Source of the DNA: Candidatus Protistibacter heckmannii
GTDB taxonomy: Bacteria; Pseudomonadota; Gammaproteobacteria; Burkholderiales; Burkholderiaceae
DNA: 64,000 bases
Assembly: GCA_025050535.1 (NCBI GenBank)
Contig: JALBVF010000005.1
Location: 62,001-126,000 of the forward strand
Reading direction: 5' to 3'
Within the stretch, counting starts at the first letter, position 1, and each line of letters opens with the position of its first letter. The translations under genes were made by a program, and so were the position numbers. The notes beneath the pieces are model-generated. The model was not told the origin of the DNA and made no database searches. It saw nothing but the letters and a program-made list of their open reading frames with translations. This document shows positions 62,767-64,000 of the stretch, piece by piece.

Positions 62767-63523
62767 CGGCGCTGAGTTGGCCGCCCCAGACGCAGCCGGT
62801 GTCCAGGCCAATCAGGTTGGGACGCAGGATCAGTCCGGCGGTGGACCAGTGGCCGAAGACGACGGTGACGTCCTCCGTCTTGCGGCCGGGCACGTCGAAC
62901 CACGGCATATAGCCGGGCGGCGCGGCTTCAGGGCCGCCCTTCACCTTGAATTCCATGACGCCCTCGGGCGTGCAGAAGCGCAGCCGGGTCAGCGCGTTGA
63001 CGATGACGCGCAGGCGATCGACGCCCTTGAGGTTGTTGGACCATTGGCGGGGCTCATTGCCGTACATCTGGGCGAGGAATTCCGCATAGTCCGGGCCGCG
63101 CAGCCGGGCCGATACTTCCTCCGATAAGTCCATCACCTGGTCCGCGCTCCAACCCGGCTGTACGCCGGCATGGGCGAACAGAAAGCCATCTTGCCGGATG
63201 GCGAGCGGCCGCCGGCGCAGCCATTCCTGCAGATCGGAGAGATCGGGCGCGGCCAGGAGTTCGTCGAGCGTGTCTGTCGGCGACGGCCGACGAATGCCCG
63301 AGGCGACCGCGAGGCAATGCAGATCGTGGTTGCCCAGCACCGCCTGCGCCCGCTCGCCCATGGAGATGATCCTACGCAGCGTGGCCAGCGATTCCGGCCC
63401 GCGGTTGATCAGGTCTCCGACGAAGACAAACGAGGCGTTTGCCGGGAGCCGCGCGGCCAGGTCTTCGAACGAGGTGCAGCAGCCTTGGATGTCGCCGACG
63501 ACAAAACAGGGTGAGTCAGTCAA
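62687..63523 (-). CDS. apaH: symmetrical diadenosine tetraphosphatase
   Basis: Hydrolyses Ap4A to two ADP, and may decap RNA. The 278-residue metallophosphatase has VVGDIQGCCTSFEDLAARL, FVGDLINRGPESLATLRRI, VLGNHDLHCLAVASG and VFGHWSTAGLI. The best start is TTG 63523 (LTDSPCF), as there is no ATG in a suitable place. IS-A4 ends just 24 bp upstream, so the native promoter is gone. Expression may depend on the IS. Overlaps plsC convergently. Confidence 0.9.
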   Translation of the reverse strand: MTDSPCFVVGDIQGCCTSFEDLAARLPANASFVFVGDLINRGPESLATLRRIISMGERAQAVLGNHDLHCLAVASGIRRPSPTDTLDELLAAPDLSDLQEWLRRRPLAIRQDGFLFAHAGVQPGWSADQVMDLSEEVSARLRGPDYAEFLAQMYGNEPRQWSNNLKGVDRLRVIVNALTRLRFCTPEGVMEFKVKGGPEAAPPGYMPWFDVPGRKTEDVTVVFGHWSTAGLILRPNLIGLDTGCVWGGQLSAVTLDPDPAKRALIQVQCPLAAAPGGD

Positions 63524-63546
63524 GATTGGCGCGAAAACGATGTTTT

Positions 63547-64000
63547 TATTGATCCAGCATTTAAACAATAAACTCAAGCAGCATACCGAACCGGCGCATG
63601 TTCGAAGTAGCTCTTGACGCGCTCGGGCTGTCGCTAAACGCTGAGCAGATGCTGGCGCGTGGCCTTCACCAGTTGCAGCTTCGAGCGAGTTGTAGCGAGT
63701 TTGGTGCCGACCTGCTTCAGGTCGGCATTGGCCATTTCATTGGGGTTCAGTTCGGGGCTGTAGCTGGGCAAGTAGAAGACTTCGATCTCGTGTTTTTGCT
63801 CGGCCAGCCAGGCCTTCACGGGCTTGCTGTAGTGCACGCGCAGGTTGTCCAGGATCAGGTAGATCTTTCGGCCGGCATCCTTGACCAGTCGGCGCAGGAA
63901 GTCGATCAGGATGTCGGCGCTCAACGCTCCGTCGAAGGCATGCCAGCGCATCTGGCTCTTGTTGGTGACGGTGGAGATCACCGACAAGCCGTGGCGCTTG
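63547..64000 (-). mobile_element. IS630-family element IS-A, copy A4, partial
   Basis: The right end of IS-A, with TA and the inverted repeat TTGATCCAGCATTTAAACAA, in minus orientation. The element runs off the window. It has inserted just upstream of apaH. Confidence 0.92.
63574..64000 (-). pseudogene. IS630-family transposase (IS-A4), partial with nonsense codon
   Basis: The C-terminal third: LILDNLRVHYSKPVKAWLAE and SYSPELNPNEMANADLKQ. A TAG at 63634-63636 replaces glutamine in LLSVQRQPERV, so the last 20 residues are cut off. All four IS-A copies therefore carry visible damage. Confidence 0.88.

Overview
The window is GC-rich betaproteobacterial chromosome, most probably Burkholderiales and close to Alcaligenaceae. 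The evidence is gene order and protein style: pepN-fbp, rpsP-rimM-trmD-rplS, acyl-CoA dehydrogenase-etfA-etfB, algH-ruvX-pyrR-pyrB-pyrX-plsC-apaH, orn/M48 protease/rsgA/CobD-like/Nudix, and a Bug-family solute receptor. This placement is from memory of such clusters, not from a database search.

The outstanding property is decay. I count about 31 intact genes and about 27 broken ones. Lesions are of every kind: single nonsense codons, single-base frameshifts (two in C-runs), 4-bp tandem duplications, in-frame deletions (two of them at clear short repeats), large truncations and IS insertions. Two IS630-family elements (here IS-A, four copies, all damaged; IS-B, two copies, both with intact transposase frames) are the only mobile elements seen. 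This is the signature of a lineage recently released from selection, such as a host-restricted symbiont or pathogen early in genome reduction. Some frameshifts could be sequencing errors, but the nonsense substitutions, deletions and IS insertions are hard to explain that way.

Layout. 1-3 kb: DUF2889 end, rarA remnant, IS-A1, relic DNA and tRNA-Thr. 3-7 kb: intact fbp and pepN. 7-12 kb: broken lipoprotein and modC, then a rubrerythrin / Fe-S protein / DUF3501 operon split by IS-B1. 12-19 kb: broken Cds6-like and L,D-transpeptidase pair, intact rfbA, broken chrA and amidohydrolase, IS-A2. 19-26 kb: tRNA-Ser, broken symporter, intact acs, fumarase and murI. 26-30 kb: tonB-exbB-exbD (only exbB intact), two small intact genes, IS-A3. 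30-44 kb: hsp20 with a candidate RNA thermometer, then mostly pseudogenes. 44-57 kb: mostly intact housekeeping (orn, M48 protease, Nudix, ribosomal operon, ETF/acyl-CoA dehydrogenase) with broken rsgA and SUMF1-like genes. 57-64 kb: photolyase split by IS-B2, pyrimidine operon with a gutted pyrR, plsC, apaH, IS-A4.

Taken together, central carbon metabolism, translation, pyrimidine synthesis, beta-oxidation electron transfer and cell-wall precursor supply are kept. Molybdenum use, TonB energisation, chromate and solute transport, photorepair, oxidative-stress accessory proteins and most regulators are being lost. I do not see a clear new defence, toxin or biosynthetic system. The most unusual points are a stop codon exactly at the catalytic cysteine of an L,D-transpeptidase, deletion of the PRPP-binding core of PyrR inside an otherwise tidy operon, and a possible ROSE-type thermometer.
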